Assembly: GCA_036925085.1 (NCBI GenBank)
Contig: JAUPFP010000004.1
Location: forward strand, 2,494,001 to 2,558,000
Source of the DNA: Brachycybe producta
Taxonomy: Eukaryota; Arthropoda; Diplopoda; Playtdesmida; Andrognathidae
Direction: 5' to 3'
DNA: 64,000 bases
Below are positions 47,701-58,600 of this stretch, piece by piece (position 1 is the first letter of the stretch; every line of letters begins with the position of its first letter). Below the pieces are notes generated by a model. That model did not search any database, had not been told where the DNA came from, and saw only the letters and a list, made by a program, of their open reading frames with translations. A program made the position numbers and the translations under genes.

Positions 47701-50700
47701 TTCGTTTTTTTATCATGTTATTTTGTTACTAGTAGTCTTCTGGTGGACCTTTTTTTATTGATTTTTCATGTCTCACTTTTGTATATATATATATGTCGTA
47801 TCCATTTGTTGTAATTGTACATTACACGAAATGTATGTTTATTTCGCGAAATGCACATAGATTGGCCTGATGTAAAACGCGAAATGTGGACGTACATTTC
47901 GTGTAATGTACAATTACAACAAATGGATACGACATGTATACTACGAGCTTGTAGATCAGAAAATCGTGTGGTTTCTGCGCATATTCAGCTCGATGGTTAG
48001 GCCTTTAGTATCCTTGAACTGGATTTCTTCCAAAGCCACACACGAACATATATTGGCTCAGAAATATATGCTTGTATCATTTCCGTTTATTTGTGACCAA
48101 AATTACACATTTATAAAGCTCATTTAAAAAAAAGGGGGACTAAGAAGGCAAAGAAGAAGCATCCTGCAATAATAATAATAATAATATTAATAATAGGTTG
48201 CTTGCAGCTATATATAACTACTTTAGGTTTATGTAATTCATTGCTTGAGATTCACACTAGAGACCTACTTTACATCTTATAAAAAAATATCGTGGGCTGA
48301 GCTCAGCTCACCGAGCCCATGAGCTGAGCTTTTGCCAAAGCCCACCAGACCCATGTATCCCATGAGGCCCACCATACTTATGAATTCCATCAGACCAGTA
48401 AATCTCACGGGCTTGTTTTCACAAAATTGACAGCCTAAAAGGGTGTTTTTGCAAATGCCCATCGGCTTTTGGGCCCCTCAGCATTACCAGTAATGAAATA
48501 TGTTTTTGTGTTCGTAAAATTTATGCTCGAAATTGAAATGCTGCTTTCTTGATGCATTTATAGCACACAATGTAGGCCTACAATTCATGTTCAAAGAGGA
48601 AATTTTAAATTTCACATTTCTTTCCTGTAAATTACGTTTCCGTACGTGTAAAAAAAAGAGTAATGAAAATAACACAGACTAATATTGTTTGACCATTTGT
48701 GATTGGTTAGTACTACAATTTCCTTATACCAAGTGAAACTCATATATCACTATAATTATTAATAACGATAAGATTAGATTAATTTTGGAGGTAGTTGCCA
48801 TAGTTCAAAATAAATAACAGCACTTGACGTCATAGTGATGCAAAAAAAAACCTTACATGAGGCAACATTTAATAATTGTTAGCCTCGTTTTACACTCCAA
48901 AACATTAACACTAAAATGATGCAATGCTTATAAGTGCTATAAAGCCTATAACGAATGGCTGTGTTGAAAGACTGGCAATTTTTTTTTAACTACGATGAAT
49001 TCTTAAATCTTCAAATCGAAGGAATATTATCGTAGCCAAGAAATTTAAAATTACTTTAAACTTTGAAGTGTTTATGACGCGACTTCAACAAGAACCTAGC
49101 AAACATTTCTATGAGTTCGCTTTTAGAGGTTATATTCAAGGGGCTAACTTATCGAAAGAAAGCGAGAAATGTCATTGTTCTCATTAGGTTTTCAAAGTTA
49201 TTAAAAATATTTCAAATTTGCATTAATGTATTTTTATTAATAAATTGCACATTCGTAAGTGGAATGAGGTGGTATACTTTCCGAAAGAGACTGCTGACTC
49301 TTTTCGTGTGGTTCGGTTTTCCAATTAGTGAAAGAACTTTCCTTCAAAAAAACAAGAGAAAATGAAATTTTGTAGATCGTAAATATGGTTCAATAGGAAT
49401 TGGAGTGATCGAATTTGATTCATGTTCATGTTTTTGAGATAATAGGGAGGGAAAAAAACGTTTAGATAAGATGATTTTTGAAGCAATACCTAAAAATAGA
49501 CGAATAAATGATGATGATGGATGATTTTCATGATATCTTTAAAAATTTGACTTCTGGCAGTTTTAAAAAAGCAACAATTTATATTTTTTTTAACGATTTT
49601 ATGAACAGCTCATTTTTATACTTAGATTTTTTCTGCATTTTGAGAAGCAACACTGAAGAAAAATTAAAACTGTTAGTAATTAGAACGGTAGCTGAATAAC
49701 TTTATAATTTTTATGTTAAACTTTAGAGACAAAAATCACAAAAAAAAATTGGGTCATTTTAAAAGATGTCACCATGAAAATACCCTTAAGTGATTGTGTT
49801 ACAGTTAGCTAGATACCCTTCTAGTTTTTAAACACTTTCAAGTGTCTCTTCATTTTGCTCCTGAAAGACGGAACAAACCAGAGTTCGAGAGGCGTTTACT
49901 CTTTAAAACCTCCGTATACGAATTAATATAATAATTAGGGCAAGGATTTTTATGTAAATAGCAAGCAAATGTTTCACAAAGTGTGGCCCAAGAGCCAATT
50001 CTAAAGTAACAATCTCATTTAGATCAACAAACAATTATGGTTTTTTTCTCAATGAAAAACACCTGGTTAGAGGCTAGAACTTTCTAGTTTAACAACGGAC
50101 ACTAACCAGACATCTAGTATCTAACCTAACCTTTTAGATTTATTCTAATCTAAAAAGGTATAAAAAACATAATTGCAGTTGCTCTAATAATGACGATGAT
50201 TACTTCACAATTGGCAGTGCACTTGGGCTACAACTTGAGAAACAGTTGCTTTTAATATTGCATACAAATCCAAGCTCTAATGATAATTCTTATGCTGAGG
50301 GGGGGAATCGGAACCGAAAATATATTTTTAGTGTTATTCAATTTTTCGTGTAACACAATTTTCACTGTATAAAAAAAAGAGTGCTGTATTTTAAAGAAAA
50401 TCTAATAAGATTTTCGACCCGATGTTGGTTAATGTTGTGCCATCTTGTGGTTACAAAATACAACCTAATTTTTTTGTTTGTAATATTCACATTTATGAAT
50501 AATAGCATGTTGAACTGTCATTTTTTTCTAAAGTGGATAGAAAGAGAGAGAGAGAGAGTGTGTAGTGTGTATGATGTATGTCTAAAAAAATAATTCAATT
50601 GGTTGGTTGTCTGTTTATTTTAAGACAACTAAATTGGTTGCCATGGGAAGTTGCTCTTGTGTGTTTTTGTCTCTTGTTTTTGTTTGTCATTAGAAATCAA

Positions 50701-51364
50701 TATTTGATGTATGGAGAAGAAGAAAAAAAGGTTATAAGGATGTTGATGCTCCTCTCTCTCTCTTTCTAGTTTTCTATGGTTGAATAAATTATCGATTCAA
50801 TCGTCATCGATGTAACTTGACATTTACATCTTGGTAGGTTTGACATTTAAAGTATGTTTTTTTATGTCTTTCTCTCATTGTAGGGATTGTCACTCTTATT
50901 AAAGACTTCAATGTATGCAAAGAAGGCGATGTTTTGAATCCAGAACAAGCAAGGATATTGGTAATTATATTATAAATGTACAGCTTACAGCTGTGTTTCT
51001 TTGATCCAATTTAAAACGACTTGTCCAATAACAAAATGTAATTGGTAATTTCATAGATAAGCCAAATGTTTAAGTGACTTTGTTTTGTTTGTTGTTTTTT
51101 CCTTCTTCATTTTTTTTTTAGAAACTTCTCGGAAATGAAATGGCAGAGTTTAAAATCAACATTGAGTGCGTTTGGAGTAATGACGGTTCATTCGAGGATC
51201 TTAAAAAAGAGAGCAGGAAAATTTTAATGGAAACTGGAACTGAAGATGTTACAATTACAAATCAAGATACAGATGAAGGAAAAGAAAAAGTTGACGTAAA
51301 AGACGAAGAAGAAGAAGAAGTTGATGATGATGAAGACGGAAGTGACAACAAAAAGAGTGACTGA
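38753..51364 (+). CDS. MRTO4: mRNA turnover protein 4 homolog (MRTO4), ribosome assembly factor, complete
   Basis: Seven exons: 38753-38780, 38844-38902, 39037-39140, 39214-39363, 43506-43657, 50884-50960 and 51122-51364, all GT-AG and phase-consistent, giving 270 residues. MRTO4 is a nucleolar paralogue of the stalk protein P0; it occupies the P0 site on pre-60S particles until late maturation. Seen: MPKSRRDKK start, [61 protein letters not shown], and the family signature [20 protein letters not shown], followed by [18 protein letters not shown]. The C-terminus (about 60 residues) is acidic ([20 protein letters not shown]), longer than in the 239-residue human protein but similar in style. 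An in-frame TAA 15 nt upstream fixes the start. Introns 4 and 5 are 4.1 and 7.2 kb and full of transposons; the others are 63-161 nt. Confidence 0.96.
39945..40134. mobile_element. pogo/Tigger-like element, intact relative
   Basis: CAGTAGAGCGTCAATTATCG to CAACTTTCTACTG, with an internal GTTCGATTATATGAACTTTT palindrome. It supplies the uninterrupted TTATTCTTATGGAAATGCTA target seen split at 8506-8814. Confidence 0.75.
41960..42275. mobile_element. inverted-repeat element (AAAGC..GTCC termini)
   Basis: AAAGCCCGGTCCACACGCAT then GCGTTTTGCCTGTGCAGGCA on the left; the minus strand from about 42275 reads AAAGCATGTCCCCAAACGCA then GTTTTGCCTGCGCAG. Copies GTCCACACA also occur internally. It is GC-rich against the background. 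Confidence 0.6.
45552..45790. repeat. family R element with GGTGGTTTTAAAG terminus
   Basis: TTAAGGTGGTTTTAAAGTGG at the edge, TGTTTTAGAAACTAGAAGGG, then AGATATCAACACGAAAATAT on the right; the right outer arm is missing where the next copy begins. Confidence 0.6.
45962..46420 (+). mobile_element. Helitron-like non-autonomous element, copy 2
   Basis: Starts TCAAGGTCAACTATATG after A (45961). Ends with hairpin CCCGTCATTTATGACGGG (46391-46408), eight bases, CTAG (46417-46420), then T. Both ends and the A^T insertion site fit Helitrons. It matches 9760-10002 apart from an extra block that includes the palindrome at 46244-46375. Confidence 0.7.
46244..46375. mobile_element. near-perfect palindromic element inside the Helitron-like copy
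   Basis: Arms of about 46 bp (46244-46289 and 46330-46375) start CAATTGTGCCCAGCATTAGA and contain GCTCCGCCCTTTTATGA. TGACGTCA is at 46325-46332. It is absent from the sister copy at 9760-10002. Confidence 0.75.
46718..46746. repeat. (CTA)n microsatellite
   Basis: About nine CTA/TAC units, between family R pieces. Confidence 0.9.
46770..47015. repeat. two family R right-arm fragments
   Basis: CATTTAGCTACTCTTCTAGT (46828) and ATCTAGTCGTTCTAGTTTCT (46952) with ATCTTAAAACCACCTTAAG between them. Confidence 0.5.
47411..47433. repeat. (AG)n microsatellite
   Basis: Eleven uninterrupted AG units, preceded by an (ATT)n patch at 47390-47408. Confidence 0.9.
47793..47935. repeat. palindrome with perfect 43-bp arms
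   Basis: 47793-47835 is the exact reverse complement of 47893-47935 (ATGTCGTATCC..GAAATGTA). The 57-nt loop itself contains TTTCGCGAAATG and CGCGAAATG. An ORF crosses it only because of the symmetry. Confidence 0.9.
48258..48480. repeat. GC-rich patch related to the hAT-like insertion at 24950
   Basis: Starts TAGAGACCTACTTTACATCT, the same terminus as at 25042-25052 (inverted), followed by GGGCTGAGCTCAGCTCACCG and several GCCCACC units. The right terminus was not found. Confidence 0.4.
49655..49915. repeat. family R element
   Basis: TTAGTAATTAGAACGGTAGC, GTCACCATGAAAATACCCTT, TAGATACCCTTCTAG, GAAAGACGGAACAAACCAGA, GTTCGAGAGGCGTTTACTC. Confidence 0.65.
49950..50280. mobile_element. family B inverted-repeat element, copy 2
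   Basis: GTGGCCCAAGAGCCAATTCT at the left, GGTTAGAGGCTAGAAC inside, TTACTTCACAATTGGCAGTG and GCATACAAATCCAAGCTC at the right. Confidence 0.65.
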
Positions 51365-51443
51365 TTGTGTTTATTCATCGAGTACAATAATAGTTGACAG
51401 GTTTTGTTAAAATTTGTACCGTTCAGCAAAGGTTTGATTGATA

Positions 51444-51449
51444 AATAAA
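51444..51449 (+). promoter_or_regulatory. polyadenylation signal AATAAA of MRTO4
   Basis: Canonical hexamer 80 nt after the stop codon. Confidence 0.6.
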
Positions 51450-51596
51450 ATATCAAAAGAAAATGTTTTGTACAAAAGTGAAAAAACACCGATGTTTCTT
51501 ATATTCACACTTAAGATATTCTCAGAGGATTTTTTTTAAAAGAAAAAAAAAACTAGATGGAGGGGGAGACCTATCAGGAGGCCCTTGCGAAATGAA

Positions 51597-51920
51597 CCAC
51601 ATTTTGACTACAAAATGAAGCCAGGTTGTAGCCAAAACTGCCTACCTTGGCCCTTGGCATACCGGACACATTCCAACCACCGCAGTGGACTCGAAGTAGC
51701 CGGTTTTAGCAACAACCTTGACTTCATTTTGCAATCGAATTTTGGGCTGTGGTTGACATTGTATTGCTATGAAAAGACGTCGTTTTTTTGCCACACAAGC
51801 GGCTTCTGAAGTCGAAAATGACCACCAGCGGTGGGGCTGTGGTTATAAATGTATTGCTATAAAAAGACGTTGGACGCATGCAGGCAACACACTGACTTCA
51901 TTTTACAGTCGAAATCGACC
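51597..51920. repeat. probable inverted-repeat element with GACTTCATTTT-type ends
   Basis: TTTTGACTACAAAATGAAGC on the left faces CTGACTTCATTTTACAGTCG on the right. GGGCTGTGGTT and TTGTATTGCTAT(g/a)AAAAGACGT are repeated internally. Confidence 0.45.
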
Positions 51921-52732
51921 ATTATTTTTTTTTTTTTTAGAAAATTTATAGTTTATATTTAAAACTTAAAAAAGCAAAGGAATACTATTGAGATGTTTTC
52001 ATTGTAATCTTTTTGAAAATTTTGGCAGTTTCAAAAAGCTACTAATAGCTGCTAAAAAAAGTTGTTTCTAAGAAATATTGAGGACCTCAGATCTAAATTT
52101 GCTCCTAAAATATGTTTAACAAATTTTCTCTGGTTTCATGGTAACAAGGGAACTAAAATCTAGGATTTAAAAGATTTCTCGAGAACACATAAAAAAACAA
52201 TCTTACGACCTACTTCCTAAAAACATGCCGTTTGCCATAGTTTTGCCTTAACTACATTTACATTAACATAACCATGAGCCACTTGTTTACAGCCATAGTT
52301 TATTGTTATTGAAGTTGAGTGTTAGAAATATTCGCAGTTAAGTAACAAACAAGTTATAAAGGGATTGCATTAAAAAATGGAAAACAGTTTTGATAAAATC
52401 ATCATAAAAAACGGAGTGTTCCATCTCAAACGACAACAAGGGTTTGAGGTGGAGGCTATTAATTTGGCCTTCGGCACGCTTGACTCCTTAACTCGGTTTC
52501 CTCCACTTTATCCTCCCACTAGTAGCCACTTGTTTAATATACTCGGGAGTGGAGGATGTTAATTTGGTCTCCAGTGCAAAGTGCTGGCACAATCAAATCT
52601 TGTTTGCTCACAGCACAGTATTTTTTGCCTGGAGAAATCACGGCACATCTCGCAAATTAAACCAATCGTTTAATGCGTACGTGTAATAGGAAAGTTTTAT
52701 TTATTTTGCTTTTTCTATTAAAGTTAAAACTT

Positions 52733-52735
<3 letters not shown>

Positions 52736-52778
<43 letters not shown>
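52736..52778. repeat. (AT)n microsatellite
   Basis: Alternating AT followed by three TATGCTGTGAG direct repeats (52776, 52790, 52808). Confidence 0.9.
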
Positions 52779-52780
<2 letters not shown>

Positions 52781-52809
52781 TGTGAGTATATATGCTGTGA
52801 GATATATAT

Positions 52810-52844
52810 ATGCTGTGAGTTTTGCCAAGTGTGTTGCAAAATTT

Positions 52845-52923
<79 letters not shown>

Positions 52924-52962
52924 TCACAAATTTTGCAACACACTTGGCAAAACTCACAGCAT
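52810..52962. repeat. 153-bp palindrome: 40-bp perfect arms around (AT)n
   Basis: 52810-52849 is the exact reverse complement of 52923-52962 (ATGCTGTGAGTTTTGCCAAG outward), and the 73 bases between are almost pure alternating AT, itself self-complementary. It lies 337 bp past the eys-like stop codon. Confidence 0.92.
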
Positions 52963-53298
52963 GCCCTCTAAAAGCTAGCCTCCACTTCCAACCCTCATCG
53001 TTGTTTGAGATGAGCACAGCCATAAAAAAATTTATAGCAAGAAGAATCAGCAAAATAGGCGAACATAAAAATGATAAAATACAGGAGAAAAGTATATAAA
53101 GTTTGTTTCTTTTCCATTGTTCACCCCAGCTATTTAATCGAATTGATATCAAGTATATACAAAAACAACTGCACTTTTGAGAGGCGCAAAAGCACTTACG
53201 GAATGTACAGTAGGCGGTCGTATTATGGTTGTTGATCCTTTCAGCTACGATCAAAATCATTCAAAAGTTTCTCAGCTTGAGATTTTGTATGTTGGATG

Positions 53299-55687
53299 TT
53301 ACGGTAAACATTCCAAAACGTTGTATCCACTGTAGGCATCCATAAAGTTAACATTAGGCTTGGAAGTGCTTAATGTGACATTTTTCAAACATCCTGTATA
53401 TCTCTCGTGAAAATGACCATTGGTCCAAGAGGACACATTGACATTTCTCGGTAAACCACCTGAAATGATCAACCAGATAAAATGTTAGCACTAGCTCAAC
53501 ACAGTTTCACAAAATGCGTGTTTACGTACCTAAGTAATACACTCCTAGTGTGTTCAGTTCATAGTAATTGTAACTTCCCGGCGTATTATAAACATAGACA
53601 GTTCCATCTACATCTAATGTAAATTTGTTTTCTTGTCTGTAATTATATAGCACGAAAGTGAATGACAGTGTATCTATTGTTTTGTCGCTATTTTAGGGTT
53701 TAGAACTTTTATGTTCTAGCTTTTCACTAGTAACTTTGAAGAAAACAAAGCAAATGTTTTAGAAACTAGAAAAAACAATGGTACAAACTACTATGTAAAA
53801 GTGGGTTTACATTAAGCAACAAAGTTGTGTTATGTGTTGTAAAATGTGGTACACTACAATCCACCACACAACACCACATTTTATGTGAGTGTTGTAGAAA
53901 GTAGAGCTCTGTTCAACGTTTTGTGGCAGAGAAAATGTTGTAGCCAATGGAAAGCCACAATCCATCATTGCACTTCAAGGTTACAAAAGGGGGTGCATAT
54001 TAATGACTATTGGCCAGAATAAATTGTGTCCCAATTTGCTCTAACAGTGTAGCACAGTGTAAACACTTTGTGTGTGGTACACCACACTATTACAAAACAT
54101 GTTGTGCAACATATTACAATATTTGTGTTGCCTAATGTAACCCCACCTTAACTACACCTAAAAAGTTAAATGGATTTAAATCCATGTATTAAACGTTTTC
54201 TACAGAACCCTGTTAAGGACAAACAAACAATATGACAAATTCAATTTATTCAGTATCTTTATATATTGAGTTAATAATTAATGAAATATATTAAATGTAT
54301 ATTTCAATACATGTACATTTGGCTATTATATTCAGTTTGTTCAGATATTAAGTAATAACGTGAAATTTTATGTTGTTCGTATCAACATTTTAAACTTTTT
54401 TTTTTGCACTTAAACTGCTACAAAAAAGTTTATTTAAAAAAAAAATGTAAACAAGGAAATGCCTTTTCATGTTTTGTGAGTTTTCTACTTCCTAAAACAC
54501 TTTCGATTTCTTCTTAAAAGTTGCTTTTGAAAGAAATGGAATATCGCATTAACAAACAAAATATATGGTGGCACTTGGTCTCATTACCTAAGAATTGTAG
54601 CATTGTGCCACCGAGAATCGACAAGAGTTTGATTTTTAAAAGTCGTCAGAAAACCACGACTCACCAAACCCAAGTTCCAAATAACTTTGAGTTGTCCATT
54701 TTGAAGACCAATTCCCAGAAAATCCTCATCATTATTATGTTCCTATAAAATTATTATACAAATTATTTAAGTTAAAAGACATGAAAATGCATAGGCGCTG
54801 ACTTTTTAAAAACTTGAGGAGTGCTCAGCAACTTGTGTCGTTTTTATTGGGGTCTCTTCCATTGAGTACAAGTATGTTTTGATTATAAAATGACGGGTTG
54901 GGACATCGTGACGTCATTTAGATAAGTGCTTAACAAGCTGATAACTAACTGATTGCACAGTGTGTAAAACCCATAAGAGATTTCTATTCGGCAGATACTT
55001 ATGAAAATTAGAGAAAATTGAAAAATTCCAAAGTGTACTGAGGACCTCTAGAAGACCTATGCAGTCGGCGCCTATGTTAGAATGTGTTTATTGTCCACCT
55101 TTCCAGTCCAGACTAGTAGACCATTATGAGTTAGACTTCTGAATATAAATGAGATTCTAGTTTTCGATCTGTCTGAAGTTGTATAAATATCATCAACTAT
55201 CACAATATAACCATCTCCTTTAAAATAAGCCGATGAGATTTTCTCCACTGTCAACATAAATTACAATTATATAAAAAAGGAGGGCAACAATGTTTATACT
55301 TTTGTAATATTTAGTCTAACCTTGGTTGCAATGTTGACCTTTCCAACCAAGTGGACATTCACAAATGTATGGATCATCATCGGAGTTGTACGGCGGAATA
55401 CAATTGGCACCATTTTGGCACAGATGCACATGACATGGAAGAACATCAACACAGTGTGAACCAGTATAAAGCTAAACAGAAAATTAACATAATTCGTTAA
55501 TTATTATGCACGGACTTAATGAAAAGTTTCCCTACTGTCATCGAGAATAAAATAATTATATTGCTTACTGGACCGCAGACACAGCGATAATTATGATTTC
55601 CTAGAGGAACACAAGTTCCACCATTGACGCAGACTTCGTGTCCACATGCAGTTCCGTCACAATCTATAACGTTACGTCCTGTTTTGG
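53299..55687 (-). CDS. eys: eys-like final EGF pair, laminin-G domain 4 and stop
   Basis: Exons 55569-55687, 55321-55471, 55099-55247, 54588-54742, 53530-53636 and 53299-53459. [22 protein letters not shown] and [10 protein letters not shown] to [12 protein letters not shown]. Lam[84 protein letters not shown], then YNVLECLP and TAA. The protein stops eight residues after the last helix-like motif, with no anchor. Confidence 0.85.
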
Positions 55688-58600
55688 CTTAAATACAAAA
55701 GTTACAGTAAATAACTATTAATTTTTTTCTTCTTTGCACAGCTTTTATATTACGACACCATCAACTCCGATGTTGTAATGCCGATCGTTGACTGCAAGAT
55801 ATCTTATGCAACCATTGAATGACGTTGGAACCTTTGCTGTGGCCATCGGTGATATTGAACTCATATCCGGAAGACCACCTGAAGTGTAAAGAACCGTGTT
55901 TGTGCTGCTTTTAAAATTTGTAAAATGTGTGCTACTTTTAATGTGTAAACGCTCCTCAAACTCTGGATTTTTGTCTTTCAGTAACAAAATTAAGAGAAAC
56001 TTGAAAGTGTTTTAGAAACTAGAAACTTATCTTTTAAAATAAGCTTTTTATGCCAGTTTCAAAATATTCCAATTTTCAAACAAACAATATCTTTCAATTT
56101 TTGTTTATAAGAAGTTTATTCTGAAAGATATTAACATGAAAATGCTAGTGATTGATTCAGCTACCGTTCTAGTCTCTAACACATTTTCTATTTCTCTTTA
56201 ATGTTGCTTCAGAAATGCATAATAACCAGAGTTTGGGAAATCAGCTGTTCAAAACAATTTTTTTTTAAATTGAAATAGTTTTCTAATAGTTACCAAGGTA
56301 AAAATCTGTCGTTATGTCCATAAGGACCATTCCAGAGGATGATGTGGCTGTAACTCGATACTTAGAATCAATTTCAAGAAAACCACGGTTTTCTTTTCTG
56401 CCGACATGTATTACGTGCCAACTACCACTATCATCATCATCATCATCGTCGTGCACAGTTATTTTGTACGGACTTCGTAACACAGTAGTTTCAAGTGAAC
56501 TTCTTCCATAATTATAACGGAATTCTACATATCCATCATTGAGAGATATGCAAAGAAAATCATCGCTTCGTTTGTTCAGATAGCGAGCCGCATAAAAGAG
56601 AACACCATCATGATGATGAGCTTGAATTTCCATGCGAACGTTCATAAAATAACGAATATTTTGTGGCATAAAAGACGCAAACGAATTGATACCATTGAAA
56701 CTGGCATCCGTGATATTAATTGCTGAAAACATTAATTGAGATCATTTTATAAGTTTCTTTTTTACTTCAAAATAAAATGCATGAAACAATGTTCACATGG
56801 AATGCAAGAAGTGGAAAAATTATAGTTGCCAGATGCTTTCATAAACATGAAACATGTTGTAGCAACAACAACACGAGAAACATGTTGCTGTCGCAAAGCT
56901 TCCAGTAACTAATTGCTTCATGTCTCTCAAACCTAATGTCAAACTATCCAAATGAAACAGTCAACAAGACGAGACTAATGGAAACCGTCCACACTAAAGA
57001 AACATTCGAGTACAGCTCCCACATATCGCCACTTCTTGCAATTTTTTCTTTGAAGTTTACTACTCAAAATCGAAACACACAACAAGAGGCCCGGGGCATT
57101 TGAAAACCAGCAACATAAACATCTAGCGAAATACGTCAAGTAGTGGCTACTTTATTTCAGAAACGTGAAATGTTTCGACTTGTTGCATCTGTGTGGATCG
57201 GTCTTAAACTCTTAACTCACCTCTATCACAATAGGTTCCTTCCCAGCCAAGTGGACAATCGCAAACCGAAATTTCGTCTTGTATGACGCAGGTGGACCAA
57301 GGAGAGCATTTATTAGTTCCTTTCTCGCAAGGGCGAAGAGAGTAGTTGCATAATGGCCCCAACCAACCTGAAGGGCATTCGCACCTGCCAATATAATAAA
57401 TGTTTAAAATATAAAGGTACGTCTACACTTAACGAACGGGCGCAAACGAAGATGAACATACGTCCAAAGCAAACACGAATGTATGCAATGTCGACGCCTC
57501 GCCAAACACGAATCAACGAGGAACAGCAACCCGTCGCTTGTCGGTGCTTTAAAAGAAAAATGTTTGTTTGTGTTCGTTCGTGTATGCTTCTGTTTGCTCT
57601 CCTCGTTCGAGCCCGTTCATTCGGCGTGGACGCACTCTAATAAAGTTTCAGAAACAAAACATTTCATACATAAAAGTTGCTCCTAAATCTTTACAAGTTC
57701 CTCCGTTGTGGCAGCGGTTTCTGTTACAGTTGTTTGTGTCGCACTGTTTGACATTTCGGCCATAAATTGGTTTTTCCAAAAAACGATATCCTGACATGTT
57801 GCCAGTATTTATTTTTATGTCAGAAACGCAACCTGTGATAATAATTAGTATGATATAATTTTGTAAATCATGCAATAAATTTAAGAAATATCAGACCCGA
57901 AAATCCACTTTGAAACAAAAGCACATCCGGAAGAAAAGTAAAATTGTACGATTCGTGTCCTCCTATGTAAAGCATTGATGTAATCACTAGAACATGTCGT
58001 TTTAATAATACTGGCCACTGAAGTGGACAACTAATTATCGGTTCATCATTTGTTTGTAACCAAACCAAATGGTGATCAATCCCAAATGATGCAAAATATA
58101 ATTCATTTCTTTCAAGAATTTTAGAAGTGAGCACTTGCATTCCTATAAATAATTAAATCTAACTACTTTTGAAAGTGACAAACCGTCAGTCTCTCGTTAT
58201 TGTATCCATACCTAATCCAATGTTATATTGTAAAGTAATAGATCCTTTATGAAGACCAACAGCAAAAAATGTTGAATTCCAAAAATGAATTCCTGATTAT
58301 TAACAAACATAAAATTAATAAAAATTCAAATTGTGGAATTCATTAAAGGTTGAAATTCTTGACCTCTCTGACCAATGAAAATGAGCAATCCATCATTCAG
58401 GTTCTGAAGGTCACTCACAGAGAATTCCAATTTGATTGAAAAAAGGTTCATTTGAGATTGATTGAATTGATATGCAATAAATGAAGAATAACCCATGAAG
58501 GAACCAAAGAAGGCCACTTCACTTATTTCGCTAACTACAAAAGAACAGTTAATTAATGAGCAGAGCTCGAATGTTTATGCAATATCAAGCAAATGGTTCT

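Larger units (their letters stand above)
43658..50883 (+). other. MRTO4 intron 5 (7.2 kb)
   Basis: Begins GTAAAA, ends TTGTAG. It holds several family R copies, a Helitron-like element with a nested palindrome, a perfect 43-bp-arm palindrome, a family B element, (CTA)n and (AG)n. The remaining sequence is unique AT-rich DNA without a recognisable exon. Confidence 0.7.
51450..53298. other. intergenic region between the convergent MRTO4 and eys-like genes
   Basis: Holds a possible TIR element (51597-51920), unique AT-rich DNA, and a microsatellite-palindrome complex (52736-52962). Part of 52963-53298 is presumably the 3' UTR of the eys-like gene. No good AATAAA on the minus strand was found close to that stop; the nearest is at 52697-52702, beyond the palindrome. 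Confidence 0.5.

Noticed and set aside
52673-53260. Four overlapping frames on both strands, up to 178 residues
   Set aside because: All run through the (AT)n arrays and palindrome, where symmetry removes stops; the minus-strand frame also overlaps the eys-like 3' UTR.
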